From Deinococcus sp. AJ005 (GTDB lineage Bacteria; Deinococcota; Deinococci; Deinococcales; Deinococcaceae), in NCBI RefSeq assembly GCF_009017495.1, contig NZ_CP044990.1, forward strand, positions 515,001 through 579,000: 64,000 nucleotides of DNA, given 5' to 3'. The notes below the pieces were generated by a model. That model was given only the letters and a program-made list of their open reading frames with translations. It was not told where the DNA came from and did no database searches. This document shows, one piece after another, positions 23,614 to 33,399 of this stretch (positions are counted from its first letter, which is position 1; every line of letters starts with the position of its first letter). The translations under genes were made by a program, and so were the position numbers.

Positions 23614-26238
23614 ATGTCTAAAACTTCTGCCCGTTCGCTGCTGTCCCCGTCCCGCCTGCCTGTGCTGGGGCTTGTTCTGACTGGCCTGCTGGCCGCCTGT
23701 AACCCTGATCCCGCGCCCAAGCCTATGCCAGACACCGCCGTGACTGGCGTGAGCGTTACGCCTGTCAGCGTTGCCCTGAAAGTGGGCAGCCAGCAACAAC
23801 TGACGGCCACCGTGACCGGCACCGGCACCTTCAGTAAGGACGTGACCTGGACCTCCACCAAGAAAGAGGTGGCGACGGTGGACGCCAGCGGTCTGGTCAG
23901 GGCCGTGACCGCCGGGCAGGCCAGCATCATCGCCACGTCCAAGGCCAACACTGGCAAGACCGGGACCTCGGTGGTCACGGTCACGACAACGACCATCCCA
24001 ACCAATCCGCCGACACCCTTTCCTGCCGACGGTCTGAAGATCAACTTCCAGCCTGCTGCGTCGGCTGTGCCGGCGGGCTACACCGCCGACACGGGCGCGA
24101 AGTATGACGACGCGCGCGGGTACGGCTGGGTTACGCAGGCCGCCGCGCACACGCCGTTGGATGTGAGTGCCAACGCCCGTGAACGTAACCTGAGTGGTGT
24201 GGAAGCTCGGCTGAACACCTTTATTCACATGCAGTACGACACCAACACTAATGCCGACCCTGCTGCTGAACGGACCCCTGCCGCCTGGGAGTACAAGGTT
24301 GCCGACGGTATTTACACCGTGACCGTTAGTACCGGCGACGCCGCCAACAACTTTGACAGTACCCATGCCCTGAACATTGAGGGCCAGCAGGCCATCCTGC
24401 CCTACCTGCCTGCCGACACCAACAAGTTCAGAACTGTGACCAAACGTGTGCAGGTCAGCGACGGCAAGTTGACCATCGACGCCATCCGCGGCACCAACAC
24501 CAAGATCGATTACGTGATCATCGCGCCCGGCACTGTGCCCAGCGCGCTCGACATCAGCCCCGAAGATGGGCAGACGATGGTTAATCTCAACGCGGCGGTG
24601 ACGGTAGACATGAACCTGCCTGGCGGGTCGATCAAGCTGGCCTCGGTGTCGGCTGCCGCCGCCTACCTGACCGAGCGGGGCAGCTCGGCCAAGATCCCGG
24701 CCACCGTGACCGCATCGGGCGGCGGAGATACGCTGAGTATCAAGCCGCTCACGGCGCTTAAGCCGCTCACGGCCTATACCTTCCAGCTTACCAGCGCCCT
24801 TAAGGATGAAGCGGGCAACAGCTTCCTGCCCGCGCATGCTGGCTTCGTGACTGGTTCTGCCTCCACGGGCGGCGGTACAGTGGCCTTTACCCAGGTGCCG
24901 CAGAGCAACGTGCCCAGCTACCCGTATACCTCCGTAGAAATCGGCCCGGACAACATGCTGTACGCCGCCACCCTGACCGGTGAAATCCTGCGTTTTGGCA
25001 TGCAGGCCGACGGTACGCTGAACAAGCCGCAGATCATTAAATCCGTGCAGACTGCCAACAATGGCCCGCGTACCATCATCGGCCTGAAGTTTGATCCGGC
25101 CAGCACGGCGGAAAATCTGATTCTGTGGATCAGCAACAATTACTTCTGGCCTGGAAGTGGTGAGGCCCCGGAGTGGAGCGGCAAGATCACGCGTCTGAGC
25201 GGCCCGGACCTGGCTACGGTGCAGGACTACGTGACGGGCCTGCCCCGCTCGATCCGCGACCACGAGACCAACTCGATTTCCTTCAAGCCTAACCCGGATG
25301 GCACATTACAAACTGGCGCGCTGTATGTGTTGCAGGGCAGCGACAGCTCGACAGGCGAGAAAGACAGCGTGTGGGGCAACCGCCCAGAAAAAATGCTGAA
25401 CGCGGCGATGTTGCGGATCGATTATTCCAGGATTGCTGCACAGTCGCCGTCACCTGCCAGCATCACGCCCGTGGATGTCAGGACGGCGGGAACGGGGGGC
25501 GGGACCTACGACCCCTACGCGCTCGGTGCGCCTGTCACGCTGTACGCCACCGGTATTCGCAACGCCTACGACATGGTCTGGGCCAAGAACGGCTTCCTGT
25601 ATGCGCCCACCAACGGCGCGGCAGCTACGGGCAATACGCCCAGCACGCCCGCCATCCTGCCCGCCAGTTGTACAAACCGGCCCGACGGCCCCTACACCGG
25701 CCCAGCAGTGGTCGGTAAAACCGGCCCAGGCGGTGATGGCAGTGGCGTCGGCACGCAAAATGATTACCTGTTCCGCGTTCAGGAGGGCAAGTATTACGGC
25801 CACCCCAACCCAGAACGCTGCGAATGGGTGCTAAATGGCGGCAACCCCACGGCAGGGGCGGACCCCGCCGAGGTGCCCGAATACGCCGTGGGCACCCAGC
25901 CAGACCGCAACTGGGGCGGGTTCGCTTACGACTTCGGCCAGCATGCCTCGCCCAACGGCGTGATTGAGGAATACAGGACGGCGGGCAACTCTTTGCTCAA
26001 GAACCGCCTGCTGGTGGTGCGCTACGCCGCAGGCAGTACGGGGGGCAAGGACATCGTCGTGCTGACGCCGGGCGCGGACGGCAACATTGTGAACGCACAG
26101 ATAGGTATCTCCGGCCTGACCAACTTCAATCCCAGCCCGCTGGACCTGACCGAAGACCGTAGCAACGGCAACCTGTACGTGGCCCAGCTCGACGAGAACA
26201 CCGGTAAGGGAACCATCCTGCTGGTCAGCCCCAAGTAA
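23614..26238 (+). CDS. Multidomain lipoprotein with Ig-like, malectin-like and sugar-dehydrogenase-type propeller domains
   Basis: 874 residues from ATG 23614 (AAAGGA upstream; GTG 23611 is an alternative). The signal ends at lipobox LLAAC. Then come a Big_2 Ig-like domain (residues about 40-125, TWTSTKKEVATVDASGLV), a malectin-like carbohydrate-binding domain (about 140-300, INFQPAASAVPAGY to TNTKIDYVIIAPG) and an SbsA-type Ig domain (about 305-410). The C-terminal half is a beta-propeller resembling soluble aldose/glucose dehydrogenases (GLKFDPAS, HETNSISFKPN, YATGIRNAYDMVW). PQQ-dependent activity is not certain because the quinone ligands cannot be assigned by eye. Probably a surface carbohydrate-interacting protein. 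A terminator follows. Confidence 0.85.
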   Translation: MSKTSARSLLSPSRLPVLGLVLTGLLAACNPDPAPKPMPDTAVTGVSVTPVSVALKVGSQQQLTATVTGTGTFSKDVTWTSTKKEVATVDASGLVRAVTAGQASIIATSKANTGKTGTSVVTVTTTTIPTNPPTPFPADGLKINFQPAASAVPAGYTADTGAKYDDARGYGWVTQAAAHTPLDVSANARERNLSGVEARLNTFIHMQYDTNTNADPAAERTPAAWEYKVADGIYTVTVSTGDAANNFDSTHALNIEGQQAILPYLPADTNKFRTVTKRVQVSDGKLTIDAIRGTNTKIDYVIIAPGTVPSALDISPEDGQTMVNLNAAVTVDMNLPGGSIKLASVSAAAAYLTERGSSAKIPATVTASGGGDTLSIKPLTALKPLTAYTFQLTSALKDEAGNSFLPAHAGFVTGSASTGGGTVAFTQVPQSNVPSYPYTSVEIGPDNMLYAATLTGEILRFGMQADGTLNKPQIIKSVQTANNGPRTIIGLKFDPASTAENLILWISNNYFWPGSGEAPEWSGKITRLSGPDLATVQDYVTGLPRSIRDHETNSISFKPNPDGTLQTGALYVLQGSDSSTGEKDSVWGNRPEKMLNAAMLRIDYSRIAAQSPSPASITPVDVRTAGTGGGTYDPYALGAPVTLYATGIRNAYDMVWAKNGFLYAPTNGAAATGNTPSTPAILPASCTNRPDGPYTGPAVVGKTGPGGDGSGVGTQNDYLFRVQEGKYYGHPNPERCEWVLNGGNPTAGADPAEVPEYAVGTQPDRNWGGFAYDFGQHASPNGVIEEYRTAGNSLLKNRLLVVRYAAGSTGGKDIVVLTPGADGNIVNAQIGISGLTNFNPSPLDLTEDRSNGNLYVAQLDENTGKGTILLVSPK

Positions 26239-26296
26239 GCCGCTTCAGACACAGTTCGTTGTAGATCTCCCTTCCCACCCAGTCCTGATTAAAGGC

Positions 26297-26341
26297 GGCG
26301 CGTGGAGGTCCGGTTCAGTCCGGCCTCTCGCGCCTTTTTTC
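26297..26341 (+). terminator. Terminator after the multidomain lipoprotein gene
   Basis: Imperfect GC-rich hairpin starting GGCGCG and ending CGCGCC, followed by six or more T. Confidence 0.8.
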
Positions 26342-26411
26342 TATTCCCGTCTTCCCAGACTCTGTCCTTTTCAGAACCCGCCCCTTTCCAGAATTTGCCC
26401 CGGAGGTCCAC

Positions 26412-27512
26412 ATGAACCGTCCTGCCCTGTTGACCCTGGCCCTCCTGTGTGGTCCCAGCCTGTTCCCCACGTCTGCCACTGCCATCCAGACTCAAACGTT
26501 GGCGAGGCAGACTGTCCAGCCCCAGGCTGCCCAGACTCAGGCCACCCAGACTCAGGCCCCCGAACTGCGCCCCAGCCGCAGCCTCCCCGTCAGCGCCGTG
26601 TACGCTGGGGCGCTGGCCTTCAGCCCGGATGGCAGGTGGCTGGTCACGGGCGGCGGCGAGGGCCTGATCCAGTGGTGGCCTGTGGGCGGCCAATCTGTGG
26701 AAGGTCAGTCGGGGCGTGGCCCCAGCCTGCGCCAGCCGGGGGCAGTCACGGCGCTGGCCTTCAGCCCGGATGGAAGCAGGCTGGCGGCGATCAGCGGCGA
26801 CGGAAGCGTGCGGGTGTGGGCTGTGCAGGACCGCGCCCTGCTGCTCACGCTGGACCCGGAAACCTATTACGTCACGGCGCTGGCCTTCAGCCCCGACGGG
26901 TTGATGCTGGCGACGGCGGGCGGCGACAACAGCGCCCAGGCGAGCGCGGCCAACAGCGTCAAACTGTGGAACCTCGCCAGCGGACGGGTGCAGGGCAGCC
27001 TGCGCGGGCACGGCGACGTGGTCACCTCGCTGGCCTTTTCGCCGGACGGCAAAACATTGGCCAGCGGCAGCCGGGACCGCACGGTGCGGCTGTGGGACGT
27101 GGCCGGGCGTCTGCCCCTGCGGACGCTGGGTGGGACACTGGGCGGCCACGCGGATTACGTCAGCGCGGTGGCCTTCAGCCCGGACGGTGCGGCCCTGGCC
27201 AGTGGAAGCTGGGATGGCACGGCGCGGCTGTGGAATGTTCAGGATGGAAGGTTGCAACGCGAACTGCGTGCCCCCGGCGGTCCGGTGGAAGCCGTGGCCT
27301 TCTCGCCGGATGGTCAGCGTCTGCTGACAGGCGCACAGGACGGGCGGGCACGGCTGTGGAACGCCCAGAGCGGCGCACCCATCGCCGTCCTGGGGGGCCA
27401 CAGCGACGGCGTGAAGGCGCTGGCCTTTAGCCCGGACGGAAGAACCGCCGCCGCCGCTGGGGGCCGGGACCGCCGCGCGCTGCTGTGGTCTTTGCCCGCT
27501 AGCCTGCGCTGA
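26412..27512 (+). CDS. Secreted WD40-repeat beta-propeller protein
   Basis: 366 residues with a cleavable signal peptide (hydrophobic LLTLALLCGPSLF, AxA site near ATA, residue about 24). After a Gln/Thr/Ala-rich linker come about seven WD40 blades, each carrying ALAFSPDG or AVAFSPDG and ending in xxLWN or xxLWD. The last blade ends RRALLWSLPASLR, consistent with a closed propeller. Such proteins are scaffolds for protein-protein contact; export suggests an envelope role. CGGAGG precedes the ATG. Partners unknown. Confidence 0.9.
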   Translation: MNRPALLTLALLCGPSLFPTSATAIQTQTLARQTVQPQAAQTQATQTQAPELRPSRSLPVSAVYAGALAFSPDGRWLVTGGGEGLIQWWPVGGQSVEGQSGRGPSLRQPGAVTALAFSPDGSRLAAISGDGSVRVWAVQDRALLLTLDPETYYVTALAFSPDGLMLATAGGDNSAQASAANSVKLWNLASGRVQGSLRGHGDVVTSLAFSPDGKTLASGSRDRTVRLWDVAGRLPLRTLGGTLGGHADYVSAVAFSPDGAALASGSWDGTARLWNVQDGRLQRELRAPGGPVEAVAFSPDGQRLLTGAQDGRARLWNAQSGAPIAVLGGHSDGVKALAFSPDGRTAAAAGGRDRRALLWSLPASLR

Positions 27513-27701
27513 GTGCCTCTTGCTGATCCGTGAAGGTTGCGGGGGTGGCCCTCAGACCCCGCATCTTCTTGCGTTAACGTTGCTGTATCGCCCCCCGCGT
27601 CACCATCTGATGACAAGGCCCGATCTTAAGGGCGGGGCTTAAAGGCGGGGCGTGAGAAGGCCAGCGTGCGCCAGAAAGCCAAACCGACGAGGTTGACACC
27701 A

Positions 27702-28985
27702 GTGAAGAAACGACAGACCGCCGCAAAATTGACCCTGATTTCCGCCCTGCTGGCCCTGTGCGGTTGCTCGTCGCTGCCGCCCGGCGGGGCGCAGGCCGTC
27801 AAGCCTGACCAGACCCAGCAGGCCCCGACTCAGCAGGCTCCACGGGCGCAGCAGCCTATTCGCCCTGCCTTCGCGGCGCGTGATACGGCGGCGCAGGCCG
27901 ATGGGCGCATCGTGGTTCTTGGCGTTAGCGGCGCGAACTATGTCTTTGCGCGCTACGGCGCAGGCGGCCAGCCCGATCCCAGTTTCGGCGTGGCGGGCGA
28001 GGTCCGGCTGCCCCGCACGGCTCAGACCGGTGCGGACGTTCTGCGGCTGACCGTGCAGGCTGACGGCAAGCTGCTGGCGCTGGGTGGAAGCGAGGTGCTG
28101 CGACTGCTGCCGGACGGTCAGATCGACTCTGCCTTCGGGCAAAATGGACGGGTTGCCGCAGGGTTGCCTGCTGCTCCGCAGGCGCTGGCCACCCTGCCCG
28201 ATGGACGCGTGCTGGTGGCGGGCGGCAGTCACGAACTGTCGGCGGACCCGGCGGCCCCAGCCTCGACGCTGGTGCTGACGCGACTGCTGCCGAACGGCCA
28301 GCCGGATTCCAGTTTCGGAACTGGCGGACAGGTGGTCACGGCTATCGATGACTCGGCCTCGGCCTACAGCCTGTGGCCGCTGGCAGGTGGCGGCGCGCTG
28401 GTGGGCGGCACGGCGCTGTCGTTTGAAGGCGGCACTTCCAGCCGCTGGGTGGTGGCGCGGCTAACCGCTGGCGGCATGCTGGATTCCGCTTTCGGGGATC
28501 AGGGTGTGGCGACGGTGCGGCAGGACCGCTTCGCAGCCACCCGGCCCAGCGATCTGGCCGTGGACGCCTCGGGTCGGGTGCTGGCTGCCGGATATCTGGG
28601 CAGCGGGGTCTGTACGGCGGCGCGGCTGCTTCCCACGGGCGTGATTGATCCTGCCTGGGCCTACGAGAACCCCACCGCCCTGCGCGTTCTGCCAGACGGC
28701 AATGCCTCTGGCAGCGGCGGCACGAAAACTGGAATTTCCGGGGTCTCGCTGGCGCTTCTGCCCGGCAATGGGGCGGCACTGGGCGGCTGCGCGCAGTTCG
28801 CCCCCGATGCCTCGGGGCAAAACCAGATCAAACCGGTCCTGGCCCGTCTGGGGATGAACGGCGGCCCGGACCGCGCTTATGGCGACGAGGGTTTCCAGCC
28901 CGTCTCCGACAGCGCCCAGGTCAGGACTACCCCGCAGGGACAACTGCTGGTGGGCCTAGACCCGATCACCGAAATCGAGCCGTGA
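27702..28985 (+). CDS. Lipoprotein with delta-60 (FGxxG) repeats
   Basis: 427 residues from GTG 27702 (GAGG about 9 bases before); an in-frame GTG at 27666 would place 12 polar residues before the signal. The hydrophobic signal TLISALLALCGC carries a plausible lipobox (LCGC). The body consists of repeats of the delta-60 type: RYGAGGQPDPSFGVAG, RLLPDGQIDSAFGQNG, RLLPNGQPDSSFGTGG and RLTAGGMLDSAFGDQG, spaced about 50-60 residues, expected to fold as a propeller. Function unknown; it forms part of a run of secreted propeller proteins. Confidence 0.87.
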   Translation: MKKRQTAAKLTLISALLALCGCSSLPPGGAQAVKPDQTQQAPTQQAPRAQQPIRPAFAARDTAAQADGRIVVLGVSGANYVFARYGAGGQPDPSFGVAGEVRLPRTAQTGADVLRLTVQADGKLLALGGSEVLRLLPDGQIDSAFGQNGRVAAGLPAAPQALATLPDGRVLVAGGSHELSADPAAPASTLVLTRLLPNGQPDSSFGTGGQVVTAIDDSASAYSLWPLAGGGALVGGTALSFEGGTSSRWVVARLTAGGMLDSAFGDQGVATVRQDRFAATRPSDLAVDASGRVLAAGYLGSGVCTAARLLPTGVIDPAWAYENPTALRVLPDGNASGSGGTKTGISGVSLALLPGNGAALGGCAQFAPDASGQNQIKPVLARLGMNGGPDRAYGDEGFQPVSDSAQVRTTPQGQLLVGLDPITEIEP

Positions 28986-29122
28986 GGACCAGTCAGGGTT
29001 CTGGACCTGTCTCCTGGTATCAAGCAATACACCAGTGACCAGATCAGAGTTTGGAAAGCCAGCGAGGACACCTCTCCAGAGAGGGCCAGCTCAATGTGGC
29101 GGAATCGACTCAGGAGTGAACA

Positions 29123-30202
29123 ATGAATGAACCGACGAATTTTTCTGTGCTGCGGGGCAAGCGCCGCTGGCATCCGGGCCGTTGGACCCTGGCTGCCCTG
29201 CTGGCACTGACCACGGGTTGCGCGCAGCCTCAGACAGAGGTCAAGCCTCCCAGCGAGGTCAAGCCGCCCGTGGAGCAGCCGATTGCCCCGCCCATGCTGC
29301 CCGCTGACGTCCTGCTCAGTGCCGATCCGGGTCTGCTGGTCTTCAGCGGCACCAGGGACGGCACCGGGGCCGGGGCCAGTGCCGTGCAGACCGTCACCTT
29401 CGAGAACAGCAGCGGCGCGGCGGTGAAGCTCACGGGCCTGACTTTCCTGGGAAACGCAGGGACCTTTGAGCTGGTGTCGCCGCCCGCCTTTCCGCAGACG
29501 CTGGCATCCGGGGCCAGCCTGAACCTGAAGGTAAAGCTGCTGCCGGGGGCCGCGACAGGCGTGCTGCGCTCCACCCTACGTGCCGTGGGAGACAGCGCGC
29601 CCATCGGGGAAGTGAACCTTTCCGGCCTGCGTGCCGCCGGTCTGGAAGGCAGCAACGAGCCACCGCTGGCCCAGATCGTGGACGCCCTGAATTACGGGAC
29701 GAACGTGGGCGGCAGCGCCCTCATTCTGGGCACCAGCGCTGCACCCATCGGCGACGAGGTGGCGGCCCCGATGTTTGAACGCGCCTCGGCAGGTCCGGTC
29801 ACCCTGCGCCCGGTGGCCCGTTACTCTCCGGATGGCCCCTCGGCCTACGGCAGCTTCGTGCTGGACGGCGGCGCGGTTCGCACCCAGGAACGTGGGGCAA
29901 TGGCTCCCAGCGGGCACAACCAGACCCTCAATCCACCGCCTGGCCAGACCACGTTTGATCCGGGCAGCGCCCCGTTCGGCATCTATCTGGCCGCCAACAG
30001 CTACGCCAAACAGGGCACCTTCACCCTGGACCGCCTGAACACTGGCCCCACCCGCCATGCCGTGCGCGTCTATCCCCTCAAGGACCGCGCCGGAAAGGCC
30101 ATGCCGAACAGTTATCTGCTGGCCTTCGAGCCGTCTGAGAATGGCGATTACCAGGATGTGGTGTTCGTGCTGGAAAATGTCCGCCCGGTGGCCGCGCAGT
30201 AG
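29123..30202 (+). CDS. Lipoprotein with an Ig-like (anchor-type) domain and unassigned C-terminal domain
   Basis: 359 residues from ATG 29123 (CAGGAG about 6 bases upstream). A long basic N-region is followed by WTLAALLALTTGC, a lipobox. After a Pro/Val/Lys-rich tether (EVKPPSEVKPPVEQP), residues about 65-175 resemble ASPM/choice-of-anchor-D Ig domains (TVTFENSSGAAVKLTGLTF). The C-terminal ~180 residues (NEPPLAQIVDALNYG to YQDVVFVLENVRP) have the look of a carbohydrate- or galactose-oxidase-associated beta domain, but I do not recognise the family. A terminator follows. Confidence 0.8.
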   Translation: MNEPTNFSVLRGKRRWHPGRWTLAALLALTTGCAQPQTEVKPPSEVKPPVEQPIAPPMLPADVLLSADPGLLVFSGTRDGTGAGASAVQTVTFENSSGAAVKLTGLTFLGNAGTFELVSPPAFPQTLASGASLNLKVKLLPGAATGVLRSTLRAVGDSAPIGEVNLSGLRAAGLEGSNEPPLAQIVDALNYGTNVGGSALILGTSAAPIGDEVAAPMFERASAGPVTLRPVARYSPDGPSAYGSFVLDGGAVRTQERGAMAPSGHNQTLNPPPGQTTFDPGSAPFGIYLAANSYAKQGTFTLDRLNTGPTRHAVRVYPLKDRAGKAMPNSYLLAFEPSENGDYQDVVFVLENVRPVAAQ

Positions 30203-30216
30203 CCGAACAGTAAAGG

Positions 30217-30256
30217 AGAGAGGGGCCAGCAGCGGCGAACGCTCTGGCCCCTCTCT
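30217..30256. terminator. Terminator between convergent genes
   Basis: Perfect 13-bp stem, 30217-30229 with 30244-30256, 14-base loop. Only short T-runs flank it. Confidence 0.8.
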
Positions 30257-30267
30257 TTAGCTCCGGC

Positions 30268-31872
30268 TCACCAGGCCGCGATGTGCCCGTCCGTGCGGCT
30301 TTCGGTGCCGCCTTCCAGCACGCCCGTGTCGGGATTGCGCCAGATGATCTGGCCGCGCCCGAAGGCACTGCCCTCCAGTTGCACGCTGACGCGGTGGCCG
30401 CGCGCCGCCAGCTTGCGGGCCAGATCCGCGCCCAGGCCAGCTTCCACCTCTACCCCCAGCCCGGCCAGCCACTGCCAGCGCGGGGCGTCCAGCGCCTGCT
30501 GGGGGTTCATGCCGTAGCGCAGGGTGTTCAGGACCACTTGCAGGTGCCCCTGCGGCTGCATAAAGCCGCCCATCACGCCGAAGGGGCCGACGGGCGTGCC
30601 GTCGTTGCGGGTCAGGAAGCCGGGGATGATGGTGTGGTAGGGGCGTTTGCCGGGGGCCAGGACGTTGGGGTGGCCGGGTTCCAGGTTGAAGTTGTGGCCC
30701 CGGTTGTGCAGCCCGATGCCCGTGCCCGGCACCACCACGCCGCTGCCGAAGCCCATGTAGTTGCTCTGGATCAGGCTGACCATGTTGCCCTCGTTGTCCG
30801 CTGTCGCCAGATACACCGTGCCGCCGCTGCTGGGGGCATGGGTGGCGGGATCATGGGCGGTCTCCGAGAGAAAGCCGCGGTGCGCGTGCGTGTTCGCCTC
30901 CGAGAGCAGATGTTCAACGTCTACTTTGCTGTGGCGCATATCGGCCACGAACTGGTGCGCGTCGTGGAAACCGCGTTTCATGGCCTCAATCTGGAGGTGC
31001 AGCCCGTCCGGGTCGTCGCGGCGGTCCGGCAGAGGCTGGCCCTCCAGAATGTTCAGCGCGATCAGCGCGGCGATGCCCTGGCCGCTGGGCGGAATCTCGT
31101 GGACGCGGTGGCCGCCGTACTGTGCGGAGATGGGCGTGACCCATTCACTCTGGTGGGCGGCAAGGTCCTCGGCGCGCAGCAGACCGCCCGTGGCCCGCGC
31201 GTGGGCGTCGATCTGCGCGGCCAGATCACCCGTGTAAAAGGACTCGCCGTAGCTGGCAGCGATCTGTTCCAGCGTGCGGGCCTGATTCTCGCTGCGCCAC
31301 AGCGCGCCGGGCGCGGGCGCAAAGCCGTCCGGGGCAAAGGTGCGGAACCATTCGTCCATGATTGGCAGCTTCAGCCCCCGGTAAATCTGGATGGCCCGCG
31401 CCCAGCCTGCCGACGCCATGGGCGACAGCGGATAGCCCTCCCGCGCGTAACGGATCGCGGGGGCCAGCACCTGCGCGAAGTCCAGCCGTCCGTGCGCCTT
31501 ATGCAGATCGGCCCAGCCGCGCACGCCGCCGGGCACGGTGACGGGGGTCCAGCCGTGGCGGGGCATCTCGCCGCCGTGCCGTTCCTGCAAGGCGTCCAGC
31601 GTCAGCGCGGCAGGCGCTGCGCCGCTGGCGTTCAGGCCGTGCAGCTTGCCCCCGGCCCACACCAGCGCGAACAGATCGCCGCCGATGCCGTTGGCGGTGG
31701 GTTCCAGCACAGTCAGCGCGGCAGCGGTAGCCAGCGCAGCGTCCACGGCGTTGCCACCCGCCTGCAAGACGCTCAGGCCCGCCTGCGCGGCCAGCGGCTG
31801 ACCGGTGGCCACCATGCCACGTGAGGCGTAGACCGGGCGGCGCACCACCGGAGATTCAGTTTGATAGGACAT
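30268..31872 (-). CDS. Gamma-glutamyltransferase family protein
   Basis: 534 residues. These Ntn hydrolases self-cleave before a threonine and transfer or hydrolyse gamma-glutamyl groups, for example of glutathione. The predicted nucleophile is Thr352 in SSGGTVYLATADNEG. The large-subunit start MVATGQPLAAQAGLSVLQ and the NGIGGDLFALVW block are conserved, as is VMGGFMQPQGHLQVVLN in the small subunit. No signal peptide is visible, unlike periplasmic GGT, so it may act in the cytosol on other gamma-glutamyl or acyl compounds. GAGG lies just before the ATG. Confidence 0.9.
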   Translation of the reverse strand: MSYQTESPVVRRPVYASRGMVATGQPLAAQAGLSVLQAGGNAVDAALATAAALTVLEPTANGIGGDLFALVWAGGKLHGLNASGAAPAALTLDALQERHGGEMPRHGWTPVTVPGGVRGWADLHKAHGRLDFAQVLAPAIRYAREGYPLSPMASAGWARAIQIYRGLKLPIMDEWFRTFAPDGFAPAPGALWRSENQARTLEQIAASYGESFYTGDLAAQIDAHARATGGLLRAEDLAAHQSEWVTPISAQYGGHRVHEIPPSGQGIAALIALNILEGQPLPDRRDDPDGLHLQIEAMKRGFHDAHQFVADMRHSKVDVEHLLSEANTHAHRGFLSETAHDPATHAPSSGGTVYLATADNEGNMVSLIQSNYMGFGSGVVVPGTGIGLHNRGHNFNLEPGHPNVLAPGKRPYHTIIPGFLTRNDGTPVGPFGVMGGFMQPQGHLQVVLNTLRYGMNPQQALDAPRWQWLAGLGVEVEAGLGADLARKLAARGHRVSVQLEGSAFGRGQIIWRNPDTGVLEGGTESRTDGHIAAW

Positions 31873-31916
31873 ATGGCCTCAAGGGTAGCAGGGTAGGAGG
31901 CAGAGGAACGGGTTAA

Positions 31917-32864
31917 TCAATGCCAGACGTGTGACCTGGGATTCGTGAGCTGATCTGCGGGCACTGTCCCCAGCGACTCCACCAGCGCCGCCGTGAAGGC
32001 CCGGATCAGTGGCAATCCGGCCCGGTGCGGCAGTGCGGCCACCACCAGAGGGCGGGTCAGCGGTTCGGGCAGGGGCAGGGTGACCAGTCCGTCTGGCACG
32101 GGCAGCAGCGCCAGCCTGGGCATCAACGTGATGCCCAGACCGTGGCGCACCATGCCCAGCGTCACACTGTCCTGCTCGAAGGTGGTGGCCCCGGAGGTGT
32201 TGACGCCCAGGCGGCCCAGATATGTCTCGATGCGCTGGAAACATGCGTCCCCCCTGGGGGAGAGCAGCAGCGGCGAATCCACCAGTTCCTGCACTGTCAC
32301 CGGCTGCGTGCCACGCGACGCCGGGGCGATGAACAGGTAGTCGTCCAGGAGCAGCGGTGTCAGGCGCAGGTCTGCCGCCGAGTCGCCCTCGATCAGGGCC
32401 AGGTCGGCCTGCCCGCCCCGGACCAGATGTTCCCCGGTCCCGGCCCGGTCCCCGTCCAGCAGCCTGACCGTCACCGCCGGGTGCTGCTGCCGGAAGGCCA
32501 CCAGCACGGGCGGCAGCAGGTGCGTGGCTGCCGAGCGGAAAGAAGAAACCCGCAACATGCCCGACAGTTCGCCGTCGTCCTGCGCGGCCAGCAGCACATC
32601 TCCGGCGGCCTGCACGGCGGTGCGGGCGTGGGTCACGGCGCGCAGTCCGGCAGGGGTGGGCACGGTGCCTCTGGCGCTGCGGCGCAGCAGCGGACGGTTC
32701 GTCAGGTCTTCCAGTTTGCCCACCGCCTCGCTCAGCGACGACTGCGAGACGTTCAGTTCCGCTGCCGCCTCTCCAAAGCCGCCCGCATCCACCACGGCAA
32801 TCAGCGCCCGGAGCTGCGCCAGCGTGGGCTGCGCGTGCGTGGATGGGGACTTGGACCGGGTCAT
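31917..32864 (-). CDS. LysR family transcriptional regulator
   Basis: 315 residues. The N-terminal helix-turn-helix (LAQLRALIAVVDAGGFGEAA, then LNVSQSSLSEAVGKLE) is typical of LysR, followed by a linker and a substrate-binding co-inducer domain (LRVSSFRSAATHLLPPVLV to the C-terminus). It lies 44 bases upstream of the GGT-like gene in the same orientation and may be cotranscribed with or regulate it. TACAAT lies 5 bases before ATG 32864 on the minus strand, a possible leaderless -10. Effector unknown. Confidence 0.93.
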   Translation of the reverse strand: MTRSKSPSTHAQPTLAQLRALIAVVDAGGFGEAAAELNVSQSSLSEAVGKLEDLTNRPLLRRSARGTVPTPAGLRAVTHARTAVQAAGDVLLAAQDDGELSGMLRVSSFRSAATHLLPPVLVAFRQQHPAVTVRLLDGDRAGTGEHLVRGGQADLALIEGDSAADLRLTPLLLDDYLFIAPASRGTQPVTVQELVDSPLLLSPRGDACFQRIETYLGRLGVNTSGATTFEQDSVTLGMVRHGLGITLMPRLALLPVPDGLVTLPLPEPLTRPLVVAALPHRAGLPLIRAFTAALVESLGTVPADQLTNPRSHVWH

Positions 32865-32994
32865 GTTTCATTGTAGTCCACGGGTCAGTTCCCGCCCCTT
32901 ATCGGGAAAACCGATGCCCCATACCTTTCCTGTGGCGCGGAACCGATGTCCAAAAATGGCGGCAAGGAGCAGGCTGGGTGCAGGAGAACCAGAC

Positions 32995-33294
32995 ATGACA
33001 CTCAACACCCATTCCGCGCCCACCTTCCGCCACTCCCAGACGCACGCTCCCCAGCCCACGCGTCCGGCCACCCCGTCCAGCGTCCTGCTGCTGGAAGCGG
33101 TCATGCCCGTGGCAGAACAGACCCTGCCCACCCTGCCCGGCTGGGAACTGCACATGTGGCCCGTGGCGCGGCTGGGCGACGTGACCCTGGAAGCGCGGCC
33201 CCTGCGCCCTGAACTCGGCCCGGATGACCTGCGTGCTGCCCTCCAGAACGTGGGCTGGACACCGCTGGGACGCATGTGGGCGCAGCGCAATTGA
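32995..33294 (+). CDS. Small hypothetical protein
   Basis: 99 residues from ATG 32995, with AGGAG 8 bases before the start and a perfect terminator hairpin 25 bases after the stop. Both support a real monocistronic gene. The first 35 residues are His/Thr/Pro-rich and probably disordered. The C-terminal part (LPGWELHMWPVARLGDVTLEA, ending GWTPLGRMWAQRN) looks folded. No known domain or signal peptide; function unknown. Confidence 0.7.
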   Translation: MTLNTHSAPTFRHSQTHAPQPTRPATPSSVLLLEAVMPVAEQTLPTLPGWELHMWPVARLGDVTLEARPLRPELGPDDLRAALQNVGWTPLGRMWAQRN

Positions 33295-33318
33295 GTCTGG
33301 AAGCCTTGGTCCCGACTG

Positions 33319-33344
33319 GCCCTCTCCACCGGAGAGGGCTTTTT
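33319..33344 (+). terminator. Terminator after small hypothetical gene
   Basis: Perfect 9-bp stem, 33319-33327 with 33331-33339, 3-base loop, then five T. Confidence 0.88.
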
Positions 33345-33399
33345 CATTGATCCTCCGCGTGGCGGTGAGCCTCCCAGCTATCCCCTCCAGTCGGCAAAG

